From Branchiostoma floridae (Eukaryota > Chordata > Leptocardii > Amphioxiformes > Branchiostomatidae), in assembly GCF_000003815.2 (NCBI RefSeq), contig NC_049987.1:5046994-5110993 (forward strand): a DNA stretch of 64,000 bases. Reading direction: 5' to 3'. The notes below the pieces were generated by a model, which saw only the letters and a list, made by a program, of their open reading frames with translations, was not told where the DNA came from and made no database searches. Positions 23,501 through 34,900 of the stretch are shown here, piece by piece. How positions within the stretch are numbered: the stretch's first letter is position 1; each line of letters begins with the position of its first letter. Position numbers and translations under genes: made by a program.

Positions 23501-26287
23501 CCGAAAGCACGTGCCCCTCCCAGAAAATGGCGTCCAAAGTATGAAGAACAACTTCCACGTCGACAAATTGAAGGACATTCTGCAACGGCACCAGTCGGAA
23601 GAGAAAGGGAAAACTTTAGAGCGAAAGATTGAGGGACTCCCCTGTACGGCCTGTGAGAGAGGCAAGTCTGCTGAGTTCTACTGTGTGGAGTGTACCGACT
23701 ACTTGTGTCACGTATGTAACGACACGCACCGTGGGCTAAAATGAGTAAGTCCCACAAATGTGTAACAATTCATGACCTGCAATCAGGCCAGTTTTCCACA
23801 TTGACAAATGCACCGTCACCAGTTCGGACGACCGTGGCCATCGCCTCTAGAAATACAGTCAAACCCAAATACAGTCAAACCTGCCCGAGCGACCACCTCT
23901 TCTCAGCGACCACCTGGCCATTTCGACCGCTTTTTCTCGGTCCCGATTTTTTTCCCATTGACGTAAGCATTAAGCGACCTTTTCTCAACGACCACCTGGC
24001 CAACGCGACCGCGACCGGCCCAAATTGGGACCCATAACAACCGCGTCATTTTCAAAATTGAGGTTTTCATCGATTTTTGATGATAACTATCGCGGTTTTG
24101 TGCCGAAATTGGCCATTTTGCGTCAGATTTTGACTTCCATTACGATGTTATGTTTAGAATAAGGATGGCGGCGGATTGCTAGAATAAGGATGGCGGCGGA
24201 TTGCTATTTGCCATTAAACACCACGGAAACCATTTATACTTTGCATCGGGCATGTTTTGAGTCGATACTCTTCTCAGCGACCACCTGTCCAAATCGACCG
24301 CTTTTTCCCGGTCCCCCGAGTGGTCGTCTTGGGCAGGTTTAACTGTATTTAAAACTATTGGGGAGGAAAGAAGTGAATATGGACTGTTTGACATGCCCAT
24401 ATCACTCGCTGTCACCGCGGATGGGGACATTGTAGTGACTGATTACAACAAAAGGTGTTTACAATTTCTTGACAAAGATTTTTCCCTCAAGCAGAAGGTC
24501 AAGTTGAGGTATAAGCCTGAGTATGTGGCGGCACTGACAAACGGTGATCTGTTGGTGACAGGAGACGGACACCTGATCCACGTACTAGACAAACATGGGA
24601 GGAGGGGAGCACGTATTTTCCATGTAACAGGGGCTTTAGCGAAAGTTGAAACTACTAAAGGTATCGCTGTTGACGGCTTGGGACGTATTGTCGTCACTAT
24701 TGGGTACCAAGTATTTGTGCTTAGTCCTATTGGTGACGTCATTCTGAAGTTCGGGGACAAAGGTCAAGGTCAGCAGCAATTTGATTCCTTTCTCCGTGTG
24801 GCCGTCAACAGCAGAAACCAAATCATCGTCAGTGACTGTAGCAACGGTAACCTGAAGATATTCAACCCCGCTGGTCTTCACCTGTTCACGTGCGGGTCAC
24901 TCGGGTCGGGACCTGGTCAGTTGTACCGTCCCTACAGCGTCATCACGGACAGTGAGGACAACATCATCCTGGCTGACTGTTACAACCGACGCGTTTCCGT
25001 GTTCAGTCGGGACGGCACGTTTATCAGGCACTTGCTGACGAAGGAAGGACACGGACTGAATTCTCCAACAGGACTTACACTAACTGATGACTTAGACTTA
25101 GTTGTTTCTGAGAATAAGTCTATCAAGATGTTCCATTTGTAAAAGGGAAGGTAAAAAAAAATGAATTACTCCTGTCCTTTTATCAAAGCGTCGCAATGGG
25201 TATTCTTGAAGTTACTGGAAATGTTTTGTTGACAAGAGCCAAGAGCATTATTGCTGTTACTGTTGACCATATAGAACACCTCGCAGCCAATAAGTTATAT
25301 TAAACCCCCAATCACCAGATATCTTACACAATTTTTATTTAATGTGGATGAGGATGGGTATGTACAAACTTTCACACTGCAATAAGGCTCTTTAAAAGTA
25401 CAACTAAGGCGTACAACTTTATAAAGCAAAAGGTAAACACAAATTTTGAGTGTTAGGGAAACTTTTTTCAACATAGAAGGATTTTACTTGAAAAAGATTG
25501 CTATAGCATAGTAAACCGTTCTAAACTAAGTTATTGATATTACATTCTACCTTTTCTCTAGCTCTGTCCCTGTTTAGCAGACAGGTTTGTTGACATACTT
25601 TAGTGGAGTGCTTGACTCAGATTACTGTAGCTCTAGTATAGCCGCAGGGAAAATGGCGTCGCTCAGGCATGTTTACCCTAAATTCCTCTCAAGGACAACA
25701 ATTAAACAGTTGCAATAGTAGCTATTCCATGTTAGCGTGAATTTCATAATTAGTTGCTACCGTTTTGATTATAAGGAAATCTTTATTGACACGACAAAAG
25801 TACAACGACTTTCGTAAGGTCTACATGTATAACAACTACTTACAGTACAACTAAACACACATATATGGATATCTATAGGTATGAATAAGTCAACATATTG
25901 GGTCTAGCATGTCATTTACAATATTGGTTCTAGGATGAAGTAATGCGAACAGCTCTGTGCATTTATCATTATATCGTGAACAATCCATAAAAATTATAAC
26001 GTTGCTTGGACACGAAATGTATGTAATTGAATGAAAAAAAAACGTTTCTATTTAGTTATATACTAAATGTACACAATGCCAGAGACTAGTGGTTGACTTA
26101 TAGTAATCTTTCTTCAAGTTGGCCTTTGTTTCTCACTATATACTTGTCTTTCACAACCCTTAGACGTCCAAGTTTCCTTACCTTCACCCCATGTTGCTCC
26201 GGCCAACGCTAGAAGCGTCCCGAACACAGCACACAGGTGGTTAAAAATGTCATTTTCCCCAAAGAGTTCGTTTTGTTTGTGGCTCAT
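20533..26287 (-). CDS. Candidate membrane-protein exons (weak)
   Basis: Two phase-compatible minus-strand exons. 26287-26182 (106 nt) starts with ATG and encodes MSHKQNELFGENDIFNHL followed by a hydrophobic stretch CAVFGTLLALAGATWGE, ending at a GTAAGG donor in phase 1. 20684-20533 (152 nt) follows a TAG acceptor in the matching phase, gives DSFADPSIMRPAGLDSVGLN then VVVGVSAC, and ends before GTAAAA. In the second exon the in-phase reading turns hydrophilic after VSAC. A different frame gives the membrane-like VWGSSSMIGVIAAIFYHL, so one small indel may separate two parts of a real exon. I do not recognise the family and could not find further exons. The 5.5 kb intron would contain the broken TRIM-type gene. 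A plus-strand reading of the second block (MAAITPIMDEEPH) is the main alternative. Confidence 0.3.
21236..21318 (+). other. tRNA-like Pol III sequence (pseudo-tRNA or SINE head)
   Basis: The sequence has an A-box-like GTGGCCGAGCGGTC and a perfect B box GGTTCGAACCC, followed by a long T run at 21309 that could terminate Pol III. A 7-base loop TCTTCCG sits on a short stem in the anticodon position. The presumed acceptor stem does not pair, so I do not call it a functional tRNA. Confidence 0.4.
22356..22534. mobile_element. TA-flanked MITE (CAGTAGAAG family), copy 1
   Basis: Flanked by TA on both sides, starting CAGTAGAAGTCAGTTAATTG and ending with the complement (GCGGCTTCTTCTG). The TA duplication and terminal repeats suggest mobilisation by a Tc1/mariner-type transposase. 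A second copy is at 58004-58182. Confidence 0.75.
23331..25142 (+). pseudogene. TRIM-type RING/B-box/NHL gene, broken
   Basis: The first frame (ATG at 23331, 137 codons) begins MASSVISEITDVFLICQVCL. It has a RING finger with C16, C19, C31, H33, C36, C39, C54 and C57, then a B-box-like zinc motif (CTACERG...CVEC...CHVCNDTH). It hits a stop at 23742, but the B-box tail continues one frame over as SHKCVTIHDLQSGQF, so a one-base indel broke it. The coiled-coil expected in TRIM E3 ligases is missing. Then comes a MITE (23872-24345). The NHL part resumes near 24351 (TIGEERSEYGLFDMPISLAV) and runs about 260 codons, with repeats such as ITDSEDNIILADCYNRRVSV, to a stop at 25142. Even with the MITE removed the frames do not join. 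Family role: ubiquitin ligase/RNA-binding scaffold. This copy looks dead, although introns could hide some structure. Confidence 0.7.
23872..24345. mobile_element. TA-flanked MITE inside the TRIM-type pseudogene
   Basis: The left end is TA|CAGTCAAACCTGCCC and the right end is GGGCAGGTTTAACTG|TA, giving ~14 bp terminal inverted repeats and a TA target duplication, as for Tc1/mariner-type elements. The interior is also partly palindromic (AGCGACCACCT repeated in both arms). Just left, at 23854, the first 13 bases of the end are present a second time. Confidence 0.8.
25145..26180. other. Non-coding stretch
   Basis: No gene or clear repeat recognised. Confidence 0.4.
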
Positions 26288-26289
26288 GG

Positions 26290-28930
26290 TATGTAAAGTG
26301 ATCCGGCTTGTCAGACGACTCTTTGTTGTCGTCTTTTAACCGTTCCGGGTCAACAGTTCAGTAGTAAACATGCATTTACTGTTGTAATTCTCCAGTAATG
26401 TGTGTGTACGTATGTAAAAACCATCATAATTCAGACTTTGTTGTTTTAAGTCTGCGAAGTGGTATACTGAATAAAGATTTCAAAGTATATTTTGTAGCGA
26501 TTGTGTAGCAATTAAAACGTTATATCTTTGCTTTAAACCAAAGTCGTCATAGAGAGAACTTTATTGCACGACATTTGTACATGGTACAATGTATGGCAAC
26601 TACTATTACACAGAGTACAAGAATAGGTGTATAGAATAATACTTAACATCCTAATTAACATAACAAGTAGGGATAACACAAGTCTTTGATATATGACTAT
26701 GATATCTAATTCTCGTTGTTTTTATTGTACAAAATGGCTGTCTTCAATAAGAAACGTCTTGCAAGGTAAATGAAATATTATAAGGGATATATAAGTGAGT
26801 TTTTTTTCTAAGTAAGGCCGAGAACGTATTAATCACCCATCGTAACATTCAACATCGGGAAAAGTTGTAAAGAACAAACAAAAATGAAACAGGCAGAAAG
26901 AAGCAGCACCTGTCCATATTTGATACGTCTGGTGTTCTAAGGTGAGGAAGTTGAAAGTGTCCGATGAAAGTGTGTATTTCTAGGCTTAAGCTTGGGTAGA
27001 AATCAAAGGAATTTCTCATAAATGTACACAATACTAGTGCTGACAAGCAGTATAAGTTCTGGTTTCCTCATATATTTTTAAATGCTGATTTTTTAATGAA
27101 TTCTTGGGGGGGGGAATTTTTATCGCCCCTCTGCCGCAAGGCCTCAGGAACTCAAATAGCACTGCACTGTTTCCGCCAAATTTGGCCTAAATAAATGCCA
27201 AGTTAAAATGAATTCATGACTGCCCATATAAGGGTAAGCTCATTAATATTTATAAGCAGGGCGACGAGGAACTTAAAGTAACTGCGGGTAGGCCATGAGA
27301 TAGCAGGCCCCCATAGGCTGAGTCAGCTAGCCGTTGGGGACCGTGCGTAGGACGATGTATGTTGGTAGAACAGACAATATTGGAGGTTTTTTACACAGCC
27401 AGTAATGTCTCTCATCTGCTTATGTTTTGATGTCTCTCGGACACCTTCCTCAGAGCTTCTGTGACGATTCTGTGAGGAGGGGGGATACATACTTAGCCAT
27501 GTCTGGGATTGTGTTCTCGCAGCAAAAGCGCCACCTACATCAGCTACAGATGGCAGCAAGAAGCAGTACTCCAGTCAGAAGCTCTGACAAAGATGTCTGA
27601 TAGGCATCAGAATGTAAGTAGACAAGAGACATAATTGTGGTTGTGAAAAAGAAAACTTCAATATGTCCAAGTGAGTGTACTCTATAACTTCAGTTGTCAG
27701 TCATTTTAATTAGAACTAATAGTAAGGCTGTTCTTCAAATTTTCTACACATAGCATCAACAACAACAACAATTGATCATTTTTCATACTTTATTTCTGAA
27801 CCACAAATTCACACAAAACACAATAGCTGTTAATGCCAAAATTCCAATACAAGTAATCTAACACTGATTTTACAACATGTACATGTTTCATAAAGCTATG
27901 AACATGTTGAAATGTTTCACATGGCTTCACATAGATACATGTATTCACCTATAAAATATTGACTGTGACATTAACTCTTTGATGTGAAGATTTCCAAAGA
28001 TTGGCTTGTTTATGAGACAATAAATACTGGCCTATGACCACACAAAGTTGCATTATTAAAACGTTTTTATCACCAATACTCTTGAGTAATAAAACAAAAC
28101 TCTAATACTCATTGTAATATGTACTCTTTTTTTTAGTCATATCTAAACAATATCCCATATCATTTAAAGGTAATTTTTAATCTCTACAACTTGGAAAATA
28201 CTTCTGGACATTGCGAGTGACATCCATCACTCTTCTTCAGCATCACTAGATTGGACTGGTAGAGTAAATCAATACTATATTAGTACAATCATCATTTGAA
28301 CTTTCCAAAGTCACAAACTTGTAAGGATGGTATCGCTATGCAAATGTCACCCATATGCAAATGTCACCCATATGCAAATTAGGTAGGCATAGCTTCTATG
28401 GTAAGACAACATCATGGGAGCTCAGAGTGATGGATGTCACTCAAAATATACGGAAGTAATCTCCAAATTTTATCCAGTAACTGTTGTAGAGATTGAATTG
28501 TCTTTACATTTTGTCTGACCTCCATAAACGTAATATCCCATATTTACATTACAAGCTGTCACCACTTAAAATTAATGCAGGATTTGAGATACTCAGATGC
28601 CCATTTGCATTGTTCAAGGGCACATGTATTTAATATTAAGGCAATTTATTTAGTTTCAAGGCAAAAGTTGCAAGTGTTGTGCTAGAGGACTACCGTTGTA
28701 TGTAGCAAAGCCTGTACATACCTCCTTACCTGTACCTGTTAAATCTAGGTACACAGTCATACGCAGAAATACAGGCCTTGGAATTGGGGCAACCTGAAAT
28801 GCTGGTGGCCAACCTAGTTTTTGGCTTAGGTTGTGCCATGGACAACCTGCGGTTAGAAAAGTGTCTCAAACCCTGTATGTTCATCAAAGCAAATCTAACT
28901 TTCATTCAATAATACTGAGTAGAAGACAAC
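26290..28930. other. Non-coding stretch with dispersed repeats
   Basis: No gene recognised. 28200-28450 has a palindromic repeat built on GAGTGACATCCATCACTC, also present near 42330. 28770-28880 carries a repeat rich in GGCAACCTGAAAT, also seen near 37140 and 44180. Confidence 0.4.
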
Positions 28931-28938
28931 TCGGGTGT

Positions 28939-31900
28939 TTATGAAGACTTCTTCGGATCCTGTTCTGCTGATGGATCAACATACCTGAAACATAGTCAAA
29001 GAAACCATCAGTGTGATGTCCCTTATCAGGATAGCATATATATTATCTATGATCCACCACCACCTCATCCTCTTGCACATGGTGCGTAGAGCCGACTGCG
29101 TGCACTAGAGTTCTCCACCGCCCTCTGTTCAATGCTGCTGGCTGCGCCTGCTGGGGTGTGATGTTGATGCTGCGGAGATCTCTGGTCACCACGTCCATCC
29201 AGCGGGTGCGAGGCGCCCCCCGTGGTCGCCGCCATCCTGCCTGCTTGGGATCGAAGTCTAGCAGGGCTCTTGTAGGGTGTTCTGGGGGGAGGCAAAGGAC
29301 GTGGCCATACCAGCGGACTCTTCTCATGGCAGCGAGGCTAGAGGCAGGAGGTTGTCCGGTCTGCTCCCGAAGGTCGCAGTTACGTACATGCTCTTGCCAG
29401 CGAGTGCATGTGATTCTCCTCAAGGCTCTGCTGTCAAACCCATCGAGACGGGCTGCCAAGGTGTTGCTCAGCGGCCAGGTTTCGGAGCCGTACAGAAGGA
29501 CTGATACGACGGAAGAGTTGTACACGCGCTGTTTGGTCTGTAAGGAGACATGGCGGTGTCGCCAGAGTGGTTTCCACAGGGACTGTAGGACAGCGGAGGC
29601 CTGGGCACGTCGTTGATTTATCTCTGGCTTCAAGTCGCCTGTCTTAGAGATGATAGAACCCAGGTACTTGAATGTGGAGACAAACTTGACAGGGCAGCCG
29701 CTGAAGATGAAGGGTTCAGGGTCAGGGCCATCTCCAACATGCATCAGTTCCGTCTTGCCCCAGTTGATACTGAGTCCAAGCTTCTTGGCCTCCTCGTCGT
29801 AGACTGTGAGAACGTCTTGAAGTCGGGTCAGGTCATCGGCAAGCAGGGAAGTGTCGTCGGCATACTCTATGTCCGCCAGGTTGTACTGCCCGAAAGATAC
29901 CCCGGGGACACGCTCACAGACCCTGGACATCAGATAGTCGATGATGCAATTGAAGAGATCCGGTGCAGCCACGCATCCTTGTCTGACCCCACTGTTGATG
30001 GAGAACCACTCGGACTCTTTCCCGTTCACTCTGACGCAGCTCTCCGCGGAGTTGTACAGCTGCTGGAAGAGGGAAATTGTCTTCTGAGGTGCTCCAAGAA
30101 GTCTCAGGATTTTCCAGAGGGAGGCGTGGTCTACCGTGTCGAACGCCGCTCGGAGGTCGATGAATGCGATGTAGAGGTGACGGTCCTTTCTGAACTCCCG
30201 GGCCTTCTCGATAGCCAGACGGAGTGCAGAAATGTGGTCGATGGTGGAGCGGTTTGGCATGAAGCCTGCCTGTTGCGGGCGCCGCCTGCTCCTGATGGCA
30301 GGGATGGCTCTGGTGAGGAGGATACGGGTGAACAGCTTGCCTGGAATGGAGAGTAGGGTGATGCCTCTGTGGTTGCTGCACACCAGCTGGTCTCCCTTCC
30401 TTTTCCAGAAAGGCAGGATGATCCCTCGCCTCCAGTCATTATCTATGATGCTGATATTATATCTAATACAGCAGATATCTGTGACATAGCACATGGCTTC
30501 TTCCCCTCAGCCAATGAGAAGCCCTAATTTTATAAGGTAACATCTTGGCACTGTTGGACAGTGAAAAATGTTTTAGACTACTTCAATCAAATAGAGGATT
30601 GGAAAGTGATCTCTAACCAGTATTTAGCTCACTGAAGAGCTAGTCTTCCACTGGTTGTGACAGACAGAACAGACAACAAATGACAGTGTCAAAAAAAGTG
30701 TACAAGTATCATTCTAAAGTGTGGAACTATAACCAAAACATGAGGGATTGTCTTCCAAAAGTGGGGACTCTCACTTGTCAGTACAAACCTGATGTGTTTA
30801 CTGTCAAAACAAACAAACAACAATACTTACAGGTGTTTTGCGAGGCGCATGCCCTGTATGATCTGTGCCGTCTCATTGGTAAAGTGACAGGCGAACAGCA
30901 GCATGTTTCTGGGCTGGACCTTCCAGGCAAACCTCATGAACAACAGAGAGTAGATACACAGGGCTGAAACAACAGGCAAACCTCATGAACAACAGAGAGT
31001 AGATACACAGGGCTGAAACAACAGGCAAACCTCATGAACAACAGAGAGTAGATACACAGTGCTGAAACAACAGGCAAATATTATAATTGATTAGTATCTG
31101 TATCTATATAGCCAGTATGACCGCCCTCCAGCATAACACACCAGCTTTGCAGGCACATCTCGCAGCAGCAGCTGGATATATTACACTAAACATCTATCTG
31201 CAAGCGTTCTTTAAAACTATCCAGAGAAGATGTCCTTTGTGTGCTTGGTGAGAACAAATTTCACTCTACGATAGTTCTGGGAAAATGCTAGTTTGTGAAC
31301 ATGTCAATCCAGTTGTCTTGTCTACTGGTTAAATGCTAAGTTATAAGTGTTTTATCCAACTGTAAAGGGCATTCAATTTTGTGGGATTTAACTTCACAGT
31401 AGGGAGAAAATGTAGTGTTCTTGGTGGTTTTGAGTTTGCGTTAGTGCTTTGGTCACATACTACACAGTAATGGAAACACCCTTGACAGACAACCAGTCGG
31501 AAACCACCTACTAGCAACTGGGCAAGGGCGCTATAGACGAACAGTAACTTCCAATTTTCTAACTGTACATGTATCTAACATCTGGATACATAAAACGTTT
31601 TGATAAATATGTAAGCAGCAAAACTGTTCAATTTGTGCTTTGTTAGCATTGGTGCATCTTCACCATAACAGGCACCAACAACACATTCATAATAGTACTT
31701 AACAATAAATAGTACATAGCACTTACACAAGGGGGTAGGTGGGGAAAAGACGTAGTTCATGGTGAAGCAGTAACCGTGAAAACCATGAACATAAAACCAG
31801 AGCATTAAATGGGGGTCCTGTACATGTGTTTGAGGTGGTGCCTCCAGCATGTTAAAGAAGAAGGGCTCTTCCCTCCTCCCTGTAAACATATACCCTGCTA

Positions 31901-34900
31901 TAGAAACAGCAAGGAAACATGCTGACCTATATGCCACTAGGCATTACAAGGATATATATATAAAAGAAACCCTGACTTACCAAAAGTCATCTTCCCACTG
32001 ATGATTTCAGGACTTTTCTTCATATCACCGATAGCAGCCAGTGGGATGCCCCAGTTTGCAACTACAGGTCATCAGGAATGCCAACAAGGCAGAGAACATT
32101 AGGAGACATGTAACTTTGTCATGTGGAATGTACAATACAGCACTGGCTAAATACACAAATATCTCAAACATTTTGTTTGAAGTGTATAACATGTCATGTC
32201 ATATCACAAAACATATTATGACAGATTTACATTGACAGTTGACTACATTAATGTGTATATATACGGTGCATCTAGTAATATACTTAGGCCATATTTGCTC
32301 ATTTTGTAGATGCGTTGTACAATTTATAGTATGGTTGAAAACTTTCTCTTTTTTTAAAATTTGAAATAGACAAAAATTGATGCATGCAGAAGCCATCCAT
32401 ATACAAATGTACTCGAATCAACTTGTCCTTACTACTACTAGAACTAGAGAAAACATGTGTCTCCATCATAGACACCACAAAAATGAAGCCCAACAACACA
32501 AATAGCAAACTCAAAATGATGGCTTACATACTATAGGTCTAAAGAATTGTTAACAATTTCTTGGAGATGATGCCAATGTTATCAACTTATATCTGATGGT
32601 TTCAAACCTGGCAGTTCCTATGCAATGATTGACAGTTGCTACTCACCTGGTCCCCAAAAATGCTGGAACAAAAAAGAAAGACAAGGTATAAATGGGTGCC
32701 ATATTGATCAAAATACAACAACTTGTAAAGTACATGTTTATACTTGTGTGTAAAAGTGCCCTCTAGTGACTTATGCCTACATTTCAGTTAAAACATTTAA
32801 ACACAGAAATAACATCAAAGTTCATTTGTGTTGGAACAGACATGTATTATTACTGTAGAAAAGGTTTCCAACACAAGGAGCAGGCTCACACAGTTTAATC
32901 TGACTTCTCATGTTCACCCAGCTGGGAAATTGGGACTCATAAAGATTACTGTGCATCAAAGTTAGCTCTTAATTCTGCAATGTATTCTATGGCTGTGTAA
33001 ATTTAATGCATACTTCAAAGACCTAGATCTAGACCCATTTGTAAACAGAAGAATAAATGCAAACTTACCGTGCTGTACAATATCCAACAATCAGCGTTCA
33101 GAAGGATGTAGGTATGGAAAAAGGAAATAAATGGAACAAATTAGTTTCATTTATGAATGTCAAGACATAGAAATATGTGTATAGCACTGCGTGTGTCAAC
33201 TGTTTACATCATCCATTCTTAAGTAGTGTCTCCTAGCATGAAACACAATGCTACTATTTTCGTATGTACTGTATACATATACTGGTTCAGGTCTTTCCAC
33301 CTACCCCAGAATGAAAGGCTATGTACACTCATCAAGATCCTAGTGAACTGATGAAAACAATTATCAAATCATGTCCCTGGCCTGTACTGTAGTTCCCTCT
33401 TGTTTCCAATAGACCTCTTTGAACCACACTAAGGCCTAGGAAAAAAAATGTTGTGTTTCCTGTTTCCCTACCTTCCCTAGAAAAACCTGCCGACCCTAGA
33501 CTTTTTTTTTTGGGTGGGCAGTGGAGTCACAAAGCTTCCAGTTAGAATTTTTATTCAGCCTGCTTCCTATTGAAGTAAAAACAGTCTGCTTGTCCTATCT
33601 AATGAAGGATTAATGTATATATTGTGCACAAAATCAAAGTTTGACATTGAAAGACAAGTGTCCTCATACATTTCACTTTCAGTTTCCTTTGTTCAACTGT
33701 ACTAGTATTGTAATATGTATCACTAGATTTTTGGCTAGCCTAAAAAAAATTACAAAAAAAAAAAGATATCCCCTACCTACCGACCCTAATTTTTTCAGGA
33801 CTGAAACAGGAAATACATCATTTTTTTCCTAGGCCTAAGTACTTTCGTCATAAGGGGGTTTTAATCACAAAACAAAATATCATCGCAATCTTTTGAGACA
33901 AAGAACGCGTTGGACAAATGTCTGCCAAACCCAGAAGAAACATGTGGAAGAAGAAACGTGTTCGATTACAATCTCCGCCCTAATTGATTTAAGGTCGTTT
34001 TATCAGTATTTTACGCAAGTGGGGAAGGGTAATATCCACATATATTGTATAGCGATATTCGGAAACGTTTGACTGCATGTGTGAGTGTGGGCACCGGCCG
34101 TCCGCTGAAGTAAATACTCGCGATAAGCCAGGCCACTTTTACGATACCAGTAGTTACCGACAAAAGCTTGAAGTGCCCCTTCTTCCGGGATTGCTGAACA
34201 CATTTTCAAAATCAAATGCAATCTTTTGTAACAGTGGTGTTCAAGGACTGCTAAACCGAAGACGCCTAACGGCTTAAGCCTTTTGGCCGAACGGTTTGCA
34301 CGTTCGATTTGTGATCCGGCTGCCCGGGTTCGGCGCGGGTTCGAATCCCGGGAGTCGGGGTGTTGTTTCTTTCTGTTCTTAGTCGCCCCTCTGGTTGTTT
34401 CACTGTTAATGGCCGAACGCGATGACCTTTCCGTTTGTGAGTAAAATCCCCCCCCCCCCATGACAAATGCGCTTCATGTTGTTCAAAGTCTATTCGTTGG
34501 TACAGGGAGACCCTGGTTCAAATTCCACGAAGGGAATTCTGGTTGGGGCTGCACTCGTCTTTTGGAGGGGCAGACGTAAAATGGGTGTTCAAAATTCATG
34601 GAGGTGCCTGGAGCACGTTAAAGATCTACATGAGGGTTAGAAACCCCTCCTTGTGAAAAATTATATACATGTACCATGCTAAGTACAGAAACAGCAAGGG
34701 AACTTGCTGTCGTATGTACCATAGCTAGGTACTAACAACTTAGAACTATAACAACCACAAAAAGACTTGAGTTCTGTTGAACAAAAGATAAAATAAAATT
34801 TTCGAGGTCGTTTTTAGTTCGCAGTGAAGCGGGAAAACCGGGAACATTATGAAACCAGCTCGTAAACATAATTTTTCCGAACCCAACAACCTTGGGGCGT

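Noticed and set aside
27323-27559. 78-codon minus-strand frame
   Set aside because: Coding-looking but without a recognisable family. Probably part of a dispersed repeat.
29613-30356. 247-codon plus-strand open frame
   Set aside because: Antisense shadow of the reverse-transcriptase frame.
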